Source: JABWAN01 sp041918175
GTDB lineage: Bacteria; Zhuqueibacterota; Zhuqueibacteria; Zhuqueibacterales; Zhuqueibacteraceae
Reading direction: 5' to 3'
NCBI GenBank assembly: GCA_041918175.1
Contig: JAYRWE010000039.1
Coordinates: 95,976 to 159,975 of the forward strand
DNA: 64,000 nucleotides
Shown in pieces: positions 15,963 to 24,721 of the stretch (the stretch's first letter is position 1; every line of letters begins with the position of its first letter). Under the pieces are notes generated by a model, which saw only the letters and a program-made list of their open reading frames with translations, did no database searches and was not told the DNA's origin. Made by a program: the position numbers and the translations under genes.

Positions 15963-16415
15963 TTATTTCTCTGCGAGTTCTTTGAGCTTTTGCAGCGCCT
16001 TGGGCCACATGCCTTCAAACATCTCTTTGAAATCTTCGGTGATGTCAATGTCGACCAAGATTTCGGTGGCGCGACCTTGCTCTCTGAAAGTGTAATTCTC
16101 ATGCGCGCCAGCCCAGCCCTTCACCGCCTCGCTCGTCGTGTCTTCTTTGCCGTCATTCACCATGCCGAGATGTTCGATGGAAACGAATTCGTGCAAACGA
16201 TTTTCTGCGATGCGGCTCACCATGCCGCCCATTTTGCCCGTGTTCGGGTCCGGCCCGAGAAAAAGAATTTTGCTGCCTTGGCGCCAATCGCCGACATAAT
16301 GTGATCCGAGTGTGAAGGCTTCGGTCCAAATGCGATACGTTGCGTCGTCGAGCATGGTGTTCCAAACTTTCTCGCGCGGCGCGTTGATCACGATGGAAAA
16401 ATGCAGTTTGAGCAT
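15963..16415 (-). CDS. SRPBCC-family protein (polyketide-cyclase/START-like fold)
   Basis: 150 residues beginning LKLHFSIVINAPREKVWNTM, the N-terminal strand and first helix of SRPBCC proteins, followed by YRIWTEAFTLGSHYVGDW, and ending in a long C-terminal helix (MWPKALQKLKELAE). The ligand is unknown. It has an AAAGGAG site upstream of its ATG. It lies between element B copy 2 and the MATE gene. Confidence 0.88.
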   Translation of the reverse strand: MLKLHFSIVINAPREKVWNTMLDDATYRIWTEAFTLGSHYVGDWRQGSKILFLGPDPNTGKMGGMVSRIAENRLHEFVSIEHLGMVNDGKEDTTSEAVKGWAGAHENYTFREQGRATEILVDIDITEDFKEMFEGMWPKALQKLKELAEK

Positions 16416-16469
16416 TTGTTTCTCCTTTCTTCAAAAGTATACTGTCAAAATTTAAGTGCTTCAAAAATT

Positions 16470-17903
16470 CTAGACCTTCACCGTTTTCCATCCGCCTTTT
16501 TTGAACAGCCACAGTGTGAACAATCCCGCAGCGGTTTCGGAAATAAAGATCGCCCAAAACACGCCGGTGTAATTCATGCCGAGGGTTTTTGCCATTACGT
16601 AGGAAAGCGGAATTTGCATGAGCCAGAAAAAGACGAAATTGATCTTCGTCGGCGTGGCGGTGTCGCCGGCGCCGTTGAAGGCTTGCACCGCGACCATCCA
16701 CCACGCGTACACAAAATAGGAATACGAAACGATGGTGAGCCATTGGCTGCCGATGGCGATGACCTCGGCGTCATTGGTGAAAATGCGCATCAAGTTTTCG
16801 TCGAACAGAAAATAAAAAATCGAGACGCCGATCAGAAACAGCATCGTCCAAAAGCCGGTAACCCAGACGGTGCGTTCCGCGCGCTCAGGCTTTTGTGCGC
16901 CGAGATTTTGTCCCACGAGTGTGGCAACGGCGTTCGACATGCCCCAGGCAGGCATGAGCGTGAACATCATAATGCGCAACGCGATCGTCGCGCCGGCAAC
17001 GGCCTGGCTGCCAAACTCCGCGACGATGCGCATCACGAAAAGCCATGAGGTCGTTCCCAAAAACATTTGGCCGATGCCGCCCCAACTCGTGTGAATGATG
17101 TTGGTCGCGCTCTCCCAATGAGGGCGAAGATGTGCGCGCAGCACACGAATGTGTTTGCCGCCGCGAAAGAGCACCCACAATTGCATGAGCACGCCCGCGC
17201 CGCGTCCGAGGTTGGTGGCGATGGCCGCGCCCGCAATGCCCAACTCGGGAAACGGGCCCCAGCCGAAAATCAATATCGGATCTAAAATAATGTTGATGCC
17301 GTTGGCAAACCACAGCACGCGCATGGCAATCGCGGCGTCGCCGGCGCCGCGAAAGATCGCGTTGATCACGAACAGCAGCATGATCACGGCGTTGCCGCCC
17401 AACATCCATTGCGTGTAACGATAGCCATGTTCGAGCGTCCACGCATCCGCGCCCATCAACGTGAGCAAATCTTTCGCAAAGAAAATTCCGGCGAGGGCAA
17501 AGGGCACCGAAGCGAGCACGGCAATAAAGATCGCTTGCACCGCGGCGAGGCCCGCGGCTTCGCGCTCTTTCTCGCCGATGCGCCGCGCGACGATCGCGGT
17601 CACCGACATTGCCAGCCCCATGCCTACGGAATACAACAGAAACATGAACGTTTCCGTCAAACCCACCGTGGCAACGGCCGAGGGCCCGAGGCTGCCGACG
17701 AAATAAATATCCACGATGGCAAACGTGGATTCCATAATCAATTCCAAAATCATCGGCACGGCGAGCAGAAAGATGGCTTTGCCGAGATTGATTTGCGTGT
17801 AATCCGCCTCCGTGCCGCGAATCGCGTTTTTTAATTCCTGCCAGATGGAAGTGGCGGAGGGCTGCGTTTGATTGGGTAATGCCAGCGTTGCTTCGTGATT
17901 CAT
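16470..17903 (-). CDS. MATE-family multidrug efflux protein
   Basis: 477 residues, twelve hydrophobic segments in two homologous halves. The N-terminal half has FLLAVPMILELIMESTFAIV and the second has HTSWGGIGQMFLGTTSWLF. Recognised by LPT/GVGLA-type loops (ATVGLTETFMFLLYSVGMGL) and by length. MATE proteins export cationic drugs in exchange for Na+ or H+. AAAAAAGGAAACACA precedes the ATG. It is the only large transporter in the accessory zone. Confidence 0.94.
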   Translation of the reverse strand: MNHEATLALPNQTQPSATSIWQELKNAIRGTEADYTQINLGKAIFLLAVPMILELIMESTFAIVDIYFVGSLGPSAVATVGLTETFMFLLYSVGMGLAMSVTAIVARRIGEKEREAAGLAAVQAIFIAVLASVPFALAGIFFAKDLLTLMGADAWTLEHGYRYTQWMLGGNAVIMLLFVINAIFRGAGDAAIAMRVLWFANGINIILDPILIFGWGPFPELGIAGAAIATNLGRGAGVLMQLWVLFRGGKHIRVLRAHLRPHWESATNIIHTSWGGIGQMFLGTTSWLFVMRIVAEFGSQAVAGATIALRIMMFTLMPAWGMSNAVATLVGQNLGAQKPERAERTVWVTGFWTMLFLIGVSIFYFLFDENLMRIFTNDAEVIAIGSQWLTIVSYSYFVYAWWMVAVQAFNGAGDTATPTKINFVFFWLMQIPLSYVMAKTLGMNYTGVFWAIFISETAAGLFTLWLFKKGGWKTVKV

Positions 17904-17936
17904 TGTGTTTCCTTTTTTGCGTCGATTAAAATTTCC

Positions 17937-18854
17937 TCACGCGCCCTCGTATGCCCTCTGCAATGCGGCGAGATCAAACTTTTTCATGGGCAGAAAAGCC
18001 TGGGTCAAGCGCGCGATTTGTTCTTTCGAGCCCAAACGTATCTTCTCTTCCATGTCGACCGGCGCAATTTGCCACGAGAGACCGAACTTGTCCTTGAGCC
18101 AGCCGCATTGTTCCGCATTGGGATCGGCGGAGAGTTTTTCCCAGTAGTAATCAATCTCTTTTTGATTATCACAAGAGACCATAAAAGAGATGGCTTCGTT
18201 GAAAGCGAACTTGTGCTCGTGCGCGCTGTCCATCGCCGCGAACCATTGGCCTTCGAGCATGAAGTCGGAAAACATGAAGGTTCCTTCTTTGTCCGGCTCC
18301 ATGCCCGAAGGATAACGCGCGATGAGGCCGCGTTTGGTGTTGTTGAAAACCGAGAGATAAAAGTCGCTTGCCGCTTCTGCTTTGCCGCACACGGCTCCCA
18401 CAAACAGCAGCGAGGGAACAATGAAAGGCCGCTCTTCGCCCTCGGGATTCGTGAGAATGAGTTGCCACGACAGCCCGTACTTATCCTGAATCCAGCCGTA
18501 GCGCTCGCTGAACGGATATTTGTCGAGCGGCATCAGTGCCGAGCCGCCTTGCGATAATTTTTCCCATGTTGCATCGAGATTCAACCGCGCATTCTTGTCT
18601 TTTGACGGATCAAAATTCAAGAAGAATGACACCGACGGATTGAACTTGAACAGCGGCCCGGCGCTGATCGACATGAACGGCTGACCGGCAAGCTCGAACG
18701 ACACGATATCGCAATCGCCCGAGGGCGTGTCGTGGAGCGTATTGATGTTCGTGATTTTGGAATGAGGCAGAATGGCGCAATAGAACTCCGCGGCTTCTTT
18801 GGCTTCTTTGTCGTACCAAAGATGCGGAACGATTTTGGATTTGATTGTTGCCAT
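17937..18854 (-). CDS. Two-domain PhnB-like VOC protein
   Basis: 305 residues made of two tandem PhnB/3-demethylubiquinone-methyltransferase-like VOC units. Unit 1, residues 1-150: HLWYDKEAKEAAEFYCAILP, then ALMPLDKYPFSERYGWIQDKYG. Unit 2, residues 155-300: FVGAVCGKAEAASDFYLSVF, EQCGWLKDKFGLSWQ. Catalytic function is unknown despite the old methyltransferase name. Intact, 33 bp downstream of the MATE gene start region on the same strand. Confidence 0.88.
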   Translation of the reverse strand: MATIKSKIVPHLWYDKEAKEAAEFYCAILPHSKITNINTLHDTPSGDCDIVSFELAGQPFMSISAGPLFKFNPSVSFFLNFDPSKDKNARLNLDATWEKLSQGGSALMPLDKYPFSERYGWIQDKYGLSWQLILTNPEGEERPFIVPSLLFVGAVCGKAEAASDFYLSVFNNTKRGLIARYPSGMEPDKEGTFMFSDFMLEGQWFAAMDSAHEHKFAFNEAISFMVSCDNQKEIDYYWEKLSADPNAEQCGWLKDKFGLSWQIAPVDMEEKIRLGSKEQIARLTQAFLPMKKFDLAALQRAYEGA

Positions 18855-18913
18855 GAGACTGTTCCTCAGTTTTGAATGTTGTCAATCGTTGGGTTGAATA
18901 GAGATGGCCTCAT

Positions 18914-19360
18914 CTATTCTTGAATCTCGGCCTCAACGAGTTTAGCCAACAACGTGAGCGATTCTTGCCAACCGAGATAACATGCCTCCGGCGGAATGAC
19001 CTCGGGCACGCCTTCCTGGACGGCGTGCAATTCCGTTCCGCAGGACACTTGCTTCAAAGTTATCGTCGTGATCATTTCTCCGGGCAAGTTCGGATCGTCG
19101 AATACATCCGTGTAGCGTATGCGCTCGTGCGGCGTCAATTCAAGATAGGTTCCGCCGAAAGAGTGGCTCTTGTTGTTGGTGAAATTTGTGAACGACATCT
19201 TGAAGGCGCCGCCGACTTTCGCCTCCATGTGATGCACCTTGGCCGTGAATCCGTTCGGTGGAAGCCATTTGACCATTGCGTCCGCGTCCAGGAACGCGCG
19301 ATAAACTCGCTCTGCCGGCGCGCGAAGCACACGATGCAGGCGAATGGTATTGGTTGGCAT
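18914..19360 (-). CDS. AHSA1-type SRPBCC protein
   Basis: 148 residues. Starts RLHRVLRAPAERVYRAFLDA, then MVKWLPPNGFTAKVHHMEAK and FGGTYLELTPHERIRYTDVF, the standard AHSA1/CalC-like pattern, ending GWQESLTLLAKLVE. AAGGAG upstream of the ATG. The ligand is unknown. It is the first gene after (transcriptionally upstream of) the VOC pair and follows a gap with a repeat element and a gene remnant. Confidence 0.9.
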   Translation of the reverse strand: MPTNTIRLHRVLRAPAERVYRAFLDADAMVKWLPPNGFTAKVHHMEAKVGGAFKMSFTNFTNNKSHSFGGTYLELTPHERIRYTDVFDDPNLPGEMITTITLKQVSCGTELHAVQEGVPEVIPPEACYLGWQESLTLLAKLVEAEIQE

Positions 19361-19412
19361 GATTCTCCTTTCGATGGTTAATGTGAGTGAATCAACACGA
19401 GTCTAAATCTGT

Positions 19413-19535
19413 GCTGCGAAAGCAAAACTTTTCCGCCGAACGACGCCGAAGTCACCGAGATTCGCCGAAAGAGTTTTTATTCGGCGACACTCGGTGACTT
19501 CGGTGAAATTCGGAGGAGAGCTTTTCTTGTGGGCT
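19413..19535 (+). repeat. Dispersed inverted-repeat element A, copy 2
   Basis: About 123 bp matching copies 1 and 3: AAAACTTTTCCGCCGAACGA, then CGAAGTCACCGAG, central ATTCGGCGACACTCGGTGAC and AGAGCTTTTCTTGTGGGC. It lacks the TTTGATCGTTGC flank seen in the other two. Non-coding. Confidence 0.82.
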
Positions 19536-19543
19536 TGCTTTGG

Positions 19544-19790
19544 TCAAATGACGCCGCGAATGATTAACCTTCTAACCGAAGCCGCAGCTCTCGGCAAAGC
19601 GTTGTGCATGCGAATGAGCGAATACTGCAAACTCGACGCAACCACCGCATCGCGCAGCGGCCAGAGGCTCGGCACGAAACGCAGTTCGACGCCGCGCTTC
19701 AGCAACTCGGCGATGGGGTCGTCAAAGATTTCGATACGAGCGGGCACAACGGACACGCGGCTCACAAAATAACCGGCGCACTCGTCAATA
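19544..19790 (-). pseudogene. C-terminal remnant of a DUF6886-like protein
   Basis: The open frame on the minus strand reads CAGYFVSRVSVVPARIEIFD, then VELRFVPSLWPLRDAVVASS, resembling the C-terminal third of DUF6886-type proteins (family recalled, not searched). The N-terminal two thirds are missing. The frame runs directly out of the 3' end of the AlkC-like gene, overlapping it in another frame, so the fragment was joined to that gene by deletion. Confidence 0.5.
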
Positions 19791-20904
19791 CAAACGCCTT
19801 CTTGGCCAATTTTTTTCCGTTGACTTGAATTTCGATCTCATGTTTGCCGGGATACAGCGTGCGCGTCGTCATGCGTTCGCGCAGCATGTGGCGTTTCGAA
19901 ACGGGAACGGGCTGATTTTTCGCGAGCGCGAGCTTGGCGAGTTTAAAAACTTTTTTGCTGTTCAGCTTTCCCGCCTTGTTTTGGAAATAGAGAATGTAGT
20001 CAATGATCACGTTCGCCTCTTCGCGGGAGGTGAGCGTAAATGAAAATTCCAGCGCCGTGTTCATTTTGACTTCTTCCGGCGCGCGAAACTTTGACACACT
20101 AACTTGCGGCGCGTGAGAAAATCCGAGCATGCGCATGGCTTTCGGGTTGCCTTGCTTGACGAGCGTGCGGAGCGCATGGCGGATGAGGTAATCCATTTCT
20201 TCCGGATTTTGTTGATGAGATTTCTTCCATCTGGCGAGCGTGTTCAGCGCCAACTCGGGATCAATTTTTGAAATATCGTTGATATGATTCGCGACCGAGC
20301 GCGTGACAAACCGCGTTCGATCAAAAAATAAGTTGTCGAGTATCGGCAACGGAGCCGTTATCGGAATATTGATTTTCTGCGACCACGGAAGTTTCAGGCG
20401 CGTGCCTTCGCTGGCAAGCCTGCGCACGTGATAGTGGGAAGCTTTGCTCCACTTTAAGAGCGCCTGCAGCGTCTCTTTTGGAAACGCATTGAGGAAATAT
20501 CGAATCGCATCTTCCGCAGAGAAGCGTTGGGTTATTTCATGCAGCGCCGCGAGCGAGAATTGCAGATGTTTTTCCGTGCAGCCGTAGCGCGCGACGTATT
20601 CGTTATACGGAGCATAGATGAAATCTCCGAAATCGCCATCGGAAAGATCCGGATTGTTCGGCGGCGGGAGCGCGCGAAGCATGAGGCGCACCGCCTGCTC
20701 GTAATCCTCCGGCAGGAATTGTCTGAGGCGCTCCGCGATCCACGAAATCCGCGCCTTCAATTCCAGCTCGGGAAATTTCGCAACCACCTCGCGCACAAAC
20801 TCGTCCGTGTTGAATGACGAATACACGCGCTGGATTTCTCCGGCGATCTGCTCGACTTTTGCTTGGTTGAACAGAAGGTCTTTGAGGAGCACTTTTTCTG
20901 TCAT
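19762..20904 (-). CDS. AlkC-like DNA alkylation repair protein with C-terminal Ig-like domain
   Basis: 380 residues from the ATG at 20904 (MTEKVLLKDLLF). The first ~265 residues are helical HEAT-like repeats with the AlkC/AlkD pattern: WSKASHYHVRRLASEGTRLK, then FVTRSVANHINDISK and LDNLFFDRTRFV. These bind DNA and excise positively charged alkylated bases. Residues ~270-375 (VSVSKFRAPEEVKMNTALEF to EIEIQVNGKKLAKKAFVL) form a beta-rich Ig-like domain as known for some AlkC proteins. The last seven residues differ from the decayed copy at 28.6 kb, which stops straight after FVLK, so the C-terminus here has been altered by fusion to a foreign fragment. Confidence 0.87.
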   Translation of the reverse strand: MTEKVLLKDLLFNQAKVEQIAGEIQRVYSSFNTDEFVREVVAKFPELELKARISWIAERLRQFLPEDYEQAVRLMLRALPPPNNPDLSDGDFGDFIYAPYNEYVARYGCTEKHLQFSLAALHEITQRFSAEDAIRYFLNAFPKETLQALLKWSKASHYHVRRLASEGTRLKLPWSQKINIPITAPLPILDNLFFDRTRFVTRSVANHINDISKIDPELALNTLARWKKSHQQNPEEMDYLIRHALRTLVKQGNPKAMRMLGFSHAPQVSVSKFRAPEEVKMNTALEFSFTLTSREEANVIIDYILYFQNKAGKLNSKKVFKLAKLALAKNQPVPVSKRHMLRERMTTRTLYPGKHEIEIQVNGKKLAKKAFVLTSAPVIL

Positions 20905-20924
20905 AGATTTAAGCAATTCGTACT

Positions 20925-21060
20925 AAGAAGTTTGATCGTTGCGAAAAAAGAAAAATCTTTTCCGCCGAGCGACACCGAAGCCACCGCGTTTCACCGGAAA
21001 AAGCTTTTCTTCGGCGACACTCGCTGACTTCGGTGAATTTCAGCGGATGAGTTTTTAGCG
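20925..21060 (+). repeat. Dispersed inverted-repeat element A, copy 3
   Basis: About 136 bp between the AlkC-like and DUF4256 genes. Nearly identical to copy 1 read in reverse: AAGAAGTTTGATCGTTGC, TTTTCCGCCGAGCGACACCG, CTTCGGCGACACTCG. It is absent from the equivalent position in the decayed duplicate at 28.86 kb. Confidence 0.87.
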
Positions 21061-21076
21061 TGACTGAAAATCCGCG

Positions 21077-21640
21077 CTAGACTCGCAGCGAACTGCGGAA
21101 GCCCCTCGCGGCATAGTAAGATTCCGCGCCGTTGTGATACACGAAGACATGCTCATAGCGGCGATCACAAAAGAGCGCACCGCCGAGTTTTCGAATCGCA
21201 GCAGGGGTTTTTATCCAACTCGAAGTTTTCGTGTCGAACTCGCCAAGCTGCTGCAGTTCGCGATATTGTTCTTCGGTTAAAAGCTCAATGCCCATGTCAG
21301 CCGCCATGCCCATCGCGCTCGCTTTCGGCTTGTGTTCTTTTCTCGACTCCAGCGCTTCGCGGTCGTAGCACACGCTTCTGCGGTCTTTGGGACTTTCCGC
21401 GGCGCAATCATAAAAAATGAATTCGCCCGTCTTTTTATCATGACCCACAACATCCGGCTCGCCGCCGGTTCTTTCCATTTCATGGAGGGACCACAGTTTC
21501 TCCGCATTCGCTTCCAGTCGGGCTTGCACTTTCGCCCATTCAAGTCCTTTATGGCGGTTCATGTTTTTTTCAAAACGCGCTTGCAACGCGCTGAGTAGTT
21601 CCTCGCGTTGTTTGGCTTTCAGGTCTTTTGGTTTTGGCAT
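21077..21640 (-). CDS. DUF4256 protein
   Basis: 187 residues: LLSALQARFEKNMNRHKGLE, WAKVQARLEANAEKLWSLHE, GEFIFYDCAAESPKDRRSVC and GALFCDRRYEHVFVYHNGAE. These match DUF4256 along its length. Function unknown; a cytoplasmic protein with charged N-terminal helices. It precedes the AlkC-like gene in the transcription direction, and the pair exists again as a relic at 28.6-28.95 kb. Confidence 0.85.
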   Translation of the reverse strand: MPKPKDLKAKQREELLSALQARFEKNMNRHKGLEWAKVQARLEANAEKLWSLHEMERTGGEPDVVGHDKKTGEFIFYDCAAESPKDRRSVCYDREALESRKEHKPKASAMGMAADMGIELLTEEQYRELQQLGEFDTKTSSWIKTPAAIRKLGGALFCDRRYEHVFVYHNGAESYYAARGFRSSLRV

Positions 21641-21661
21641 TTCAGTTTTTGCCTTTCGGTT

Positions 21662-22051
21662 TCATTTCAAACGCACCAGCTTGCCTTTGCGACGCACGAT
21701 GTTTTTATAGTCCCACTGAATGTCGCGCGCTTTTTTGAGCCAACGTTTGAGCGCCATGAGCTTGATTTGGCTCGCGTCTGTATATCGCGCCTCTGCGGCT
21801 TTGAAACTGCCTTCGTTCTGCAATTCTTTCTCTTCAAACGATTGGCCGCTCCAAAAGAGCAAGCGCACGCATGATTTCAACTTGCTATAACCGACAACCG
21901 GATTGCCCTCCAAAAACCAAACGGGATGAGCATGCCATATTTTATTTTCCGCCTCCGGCAGAATTTGGTCGATGGTTTCGGCAAGCAACTCGCAAATCTT
22001 TCGATCCGCCGCAACCAGTGACTTGTTGTATTGAATGGTGTCGGGGTGCAT
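21662..22051 (-). CDS. DUF1801 family protein
   Basis: 129 residues: KSLVAADRKICELLAETIDQ, KIWHAHPVWFLEGNPVVGYS, CVRLLFWSGQSFEE, ending KNIVRRKGKLVRLK. This is a DUF1801 subgroup with a W-HAHPVWF motif. AAGGAG precedes the ATG (CAAAGGAGCTTCA). It has 21 bp to the DUF4256 gene, so the two are probably co-transcribed. Function not established. Confidence 0.83.
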   Translation of the reverse strand: MHPDTIQYNKSLVAADRKICELLAETIDQILPEAENKIWHAHPVWFLEGNPVVGYSKLKSCVRLLFWSGQSFEEKELQNEGSFKAAEARYTDASQIKLMALKRWLKKARDIQWDYKNIVRRKGKLVRLK

Positions 22052-22127
22052 TGAAGCTCCTTTGATTGATCAAGCCGCTTTTTTTAATGTATTGCATCAT
22101 CTTTGAACTCCACTCCGAATCATACGC

Positions 22128-22514
22128 TCACTGACCCGCGGGTGGTTGCCACAGCTCGAGCTTGTTGCCCTCCGGATCAATGACCCAGCCGAACTTGCCG
22201 AACTCCGACTCCTCGACCTTATCAACGACGTTACAACCTTCGTTGCGCAGAGCCGCAAGCACAGCATGCAGATCGGCGACGCGATAGTTGACCATGAAAG
22301 ACGCTTGACTCGGCTCAAAGTAATTCGTGTTGGCCTTGAACGGACTCCACACGGTGGTGCCGACGCCGGTCGGGTTGTCGGGAGATGCCCAGCGAAACGC
22401 GGCGCCGCCCCAGTCTTCGATGTTGACGCCCAAGTGATCTCGATACCATTCGGCAAGAGCCTTGGGGTCTTTTGATTTGAAGAAGATGCCGCCAATGCCG
22501 GTCACTCGTTTCAT
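22128..22514 (-). CDS. VOC-superfamily protein
   Basis: 128 residues. Starts GIGGIFFKSKDPKALAEWYR, then DHLGVNIEDWGGAAFRW, and later VNYRVADLHAVLAALRNEGC, ending GWVIDPEGNKLELWQPP with the terminal Glu of the VOC metal site (KLELW). GAAAGGAATTAAAT precedes the ATG. Probably a glyoxalase-like or resistance-type enzyme; substrate unknown. Third intact VOC gene of the zone. Confidence 0.9.
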   Translation of the reverse strand: MKRVTGIGGIFFKSKDPKALAEWYRDHLGVNIEDWGGAAFRWASPDNPTGVGTTVWSPFKANTNYFEPSQASFMVNYRVADLHAVLAALRNEGCNVVDKVEESEFGKFGWVIDPEGNKLELWQPPAGQ

Positions 22515-22598
22515 ATTTAATTCCTTTCTGATGATTATTTATTGAAAGCAGAGGTTAGCGTGGTTCGAGCCAAATCCTGTTTATTGCAGTGCAACGAA

Positions 22599-22949
22599 TC
22601 ATTGCCGCAGAATCTTCTCCATCGTTTTTCCTTTGGCAAGTTCATCAATGAGCTTGTCCAAATAGCGAATCTTTTGCATCAGCGGATCTTCGATTTCTTC
22701 GACGCGCACACCACACACGACGCCCTTGATGAGCGCGCTATTCGGATGCATGCGTGGCGCTTGAGCAAAAAAAGTCTCAAGATCGTTTTCCTGTTCGATT
22801 TGCTGTCGTAATCCCGCTTGGTCATAGCCCGTCAACCAGCAAATGATTTGATCAACTTCTTCCTTCGTGCGATTTTTGCGTTCCGCTTTTTGAATGTACA
22901 GCGGATAAACACTCGCAAATTTAATGGCAAAAACGCGATGCTTCGTCAT
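22599..22949 (-). CDS. DUF2200 protein
   Basis: 116 residues from the ATG at 22949, chosen over one two codons earlier because GGAAG then has proper spacing. Pattern: VFAIKFASVYPLYIQKAERK, EEVDQIICWLTGYDQ, APRMHPNSALIKGVVCGVRV and KIRYLDKLIDELAKGK. These match DUF2200 throughout its usual ~115-residue length. Function unknown. It lies just outside the integron-like cassettes. Confidence 0.88.
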   Translation of the reverse strand: MTKHRVFAIKFASVYPLYIQKAERKNRTKEEVDQIICWLTGYDQAGLRQQIEQENDLETFFAQAPRMHPNSALIKGVVCGVRVEEIEDPLMQKIRYLDKLIDELAKGKTMEKILRQ

Positions 22950-23114
22950 TGTCATTCTTCCAGTGGAGCAGGTTCAATGCACGTGTTGTTTGCAGCGCGC
23001 TGATGCCGCGCTTCATGGGCGACCGCGCAGTCGTTCGTCAATCGAGTCGGGCTGCTCGCTGCCAGCATAAATGAAATTCGTGGCGCCGGCGCAGCAACCG
23101 CATGCAAGCGCAAA

Positions 23115-23121
23115 GTTAGGC
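23115..23121 (-). other. attC-type R'' box at the end of the DUF1801 cassette (site partly degenerate)
   Basis: On the minus strand GCCTAAC contains the stop codon of the upstream gene and is followed by TTTGCGCTTGC. No matching GTTRRRY partner was found in the following 130 bp, so the site is either decayed or cut. Confidence 0.45.
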
Positions 23122-23547
23122 GCGACCATGCTGTCCAAAGCGCCGCTTCACCTCTGCGACCGAATTAGTCACAAGCTTCTCGAGCACCGAGTAATCAAGG
23201 TCGGATAGTCGCTTGAAATACAGACAAACTTTTCCCATCTTGTGTTTGCCCAACTTGGACAACAATAACTTCTGTTCTTCCCCTTCTACTAGCAGGTAGA
23301 TCACAAGCTCTCGACCTCGGATGGCAAAGCCCGCCAATGGAGCTTCACCTGTCCGTCCACTGTCGTAGATGTAGCGATAGGAACCATAGCCAACAATGCT
23401 AGGCCCCCACATTTTCGGGGATTGCCGAGTGACTTTCTTGAGCAAAGTCATGAGTTGTCGGCAGTCGGCATGTTGTTGCTCACTAGCTCTTGATGCGATG
23501 TAGTCATCCACGCTAGCGTTCGTGGGCTTTGTTTTGTTCTCAGTCAT
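23116..23547 (-). CDS. DUF1801 protein in integron-like cassette
   Basis: 143 residues from the ATG at 23547 (MTENKTKPTNASVDDYIASR); the frame stays open through the attC-like site but that part is not coding. Core: CRQLMTLLKKVTRQSPKMWG, PSIVGYGSYRYIYDSGRTGE, LVIYLLVEGEEQKLLLSKLG, KRLSDLDYSVLEKL. The TAA stop lies inside a GCCTAAC box, typical of cassette genes. It lies 36 bp downstream of a complete attC-like site. DUF1801 proteins are frequent integron passengers in environmental bacteria (general knowledge). Confidence 0.88.
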   Translation of the reverse strand: MTENKTKPTNASVDDYIASRASEQQHADCRQLMTLLKKVTRQSPKMWGPSIVGYGSYRYIYDSGRTGEAPLAGFAIRGRELVIYLLVEGEEQKLLLSKLGKHKMGKVCLYFKRLSDLDYSVLEKLVTNSVAEVKRRFGQHGRA

Positions 23548-23582
23548 GAGGGGATCCGTAATTGTGTGATTTGTGGTGCTCC

Positions 23583-23638
23583 GCCTAACTTTCGGCTTTT
23601 CCGGCGTTGCAGTGTCCGCGAGCAAGCCGAGGTTAGGC
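23583..23638 (-). other. attC-like recombination site
   Basis: A 56-bp imperfect palindrome bounded by GCCTAAC (23583-23589) and GTTAGGC (23632-23638), with inner arms TTCGGC (23591-23596) and GCCGA (23626-23630). It fits the R/L box layout of integron attC sites and is close to their minimum length of about 57 bp. It lies 50 bp after the RibD-like stop and just before the DUF1801 gene leader. Confidence 0.72.
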
Positions 23639-23687
23639 CACGCCATTGTCAGACGATTGCGACCTGCCCTGGCCCTGCGGAGAAGGC

Positions 23688-24236
<549 letters not shown>

Positions 24237-24253
24237 TACGTGCTCCTGAAAGC

Positions 24254-24273
24254 GCCTAACGATGCGGTTAGGT
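24254..24273 (-). other. Collapsed attC-like site
   Basis: GCCTAAC-GATGCG-GTTAGGT: the two outer boxes of an attC site separated by only six bases, with the internal stem missing. The minus-strand ACCTAAC box contains the stop codon of the membrane-protein gene, and the RibD-like leader begins directly after the other box. Confidence 0.6.
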
Positions 24274-24675
24274 GGCAGCAGTGTCATTCTGGGCTGCGCC
24301 CTTGAACGAAAGCCAGATTACCCACGCACCTAAAAGGATGTCTACGCCAGCACAGAATGGCGGCCACCAGGCAGGAACGCCACTATTGGAAATGAATAAG
24401 GGTCGCAAGAAATCAAAGACGCCATGCAGAAGAATGCCGGTGCCTACTAGCACGGGCAACATTATCCCTCCTGCTATAGCTGCGATGGAGAATACTGAGG
24501 CCACCACAATTTCCTCCACAATGCCCTCGCCGGACATAAATGCAAATAAGACATAGTAGGTGGCTATAACGATCAAGATGGTGGGATAAAAACTTCGATC
24601 TTGATCGGAGCGAGTGATTCTTGCACCAATGGCAAGAACGATGGCTAGACCTGCACCAATCAACAATGGGAGCAA
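24268..24675 (-). CDS. Small multi-pass membrane protein in cassette
   Basis: 135 residues with four or five hydrophobic segments (LLIGAGLAIVLAIGARI; TILIVIATYYVLFAFMSG; VASVFSIAAIAGGIMLPVLV; AGVDILLGAWVIWLSF) and the motif FDFLRPLFISNSGVPAWWPP. I do not recognise a named family. The start codon is TTG at 24675 with an ideal GGAGGTG four bases upstream, and the stop sits in an attC-like box. AT-richer base use than neighbours suggests a foreign origin. Confidence 0.8.
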   Translation of the reverse strand: MLPLLIGAGLAIVLAIGARITRSDQDRSFYPTILIVIATYYVLFAFMSGEGIVEEIVVASVFSIAAIAGGIMLPVLVGTGILLHGVFDFLRPLFISNSGVPAWWPPFCAGVDILLGAWVIWLSFKGAAQNDTAAT

Positions 24676-24721
24676 ATTACACCTCCTGACACCTAATAAT
24701 GATTATTCGACTGGACGAAAA

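Noticed and set aside
24685..24700. Further attC-like box (ACCTAATAATG) before the membrane-protein gene
   Set aside because: Deviates from the GTTRRRY/RYYYAAC boxes and no partner box was found; kept only as a possible degenerate end.
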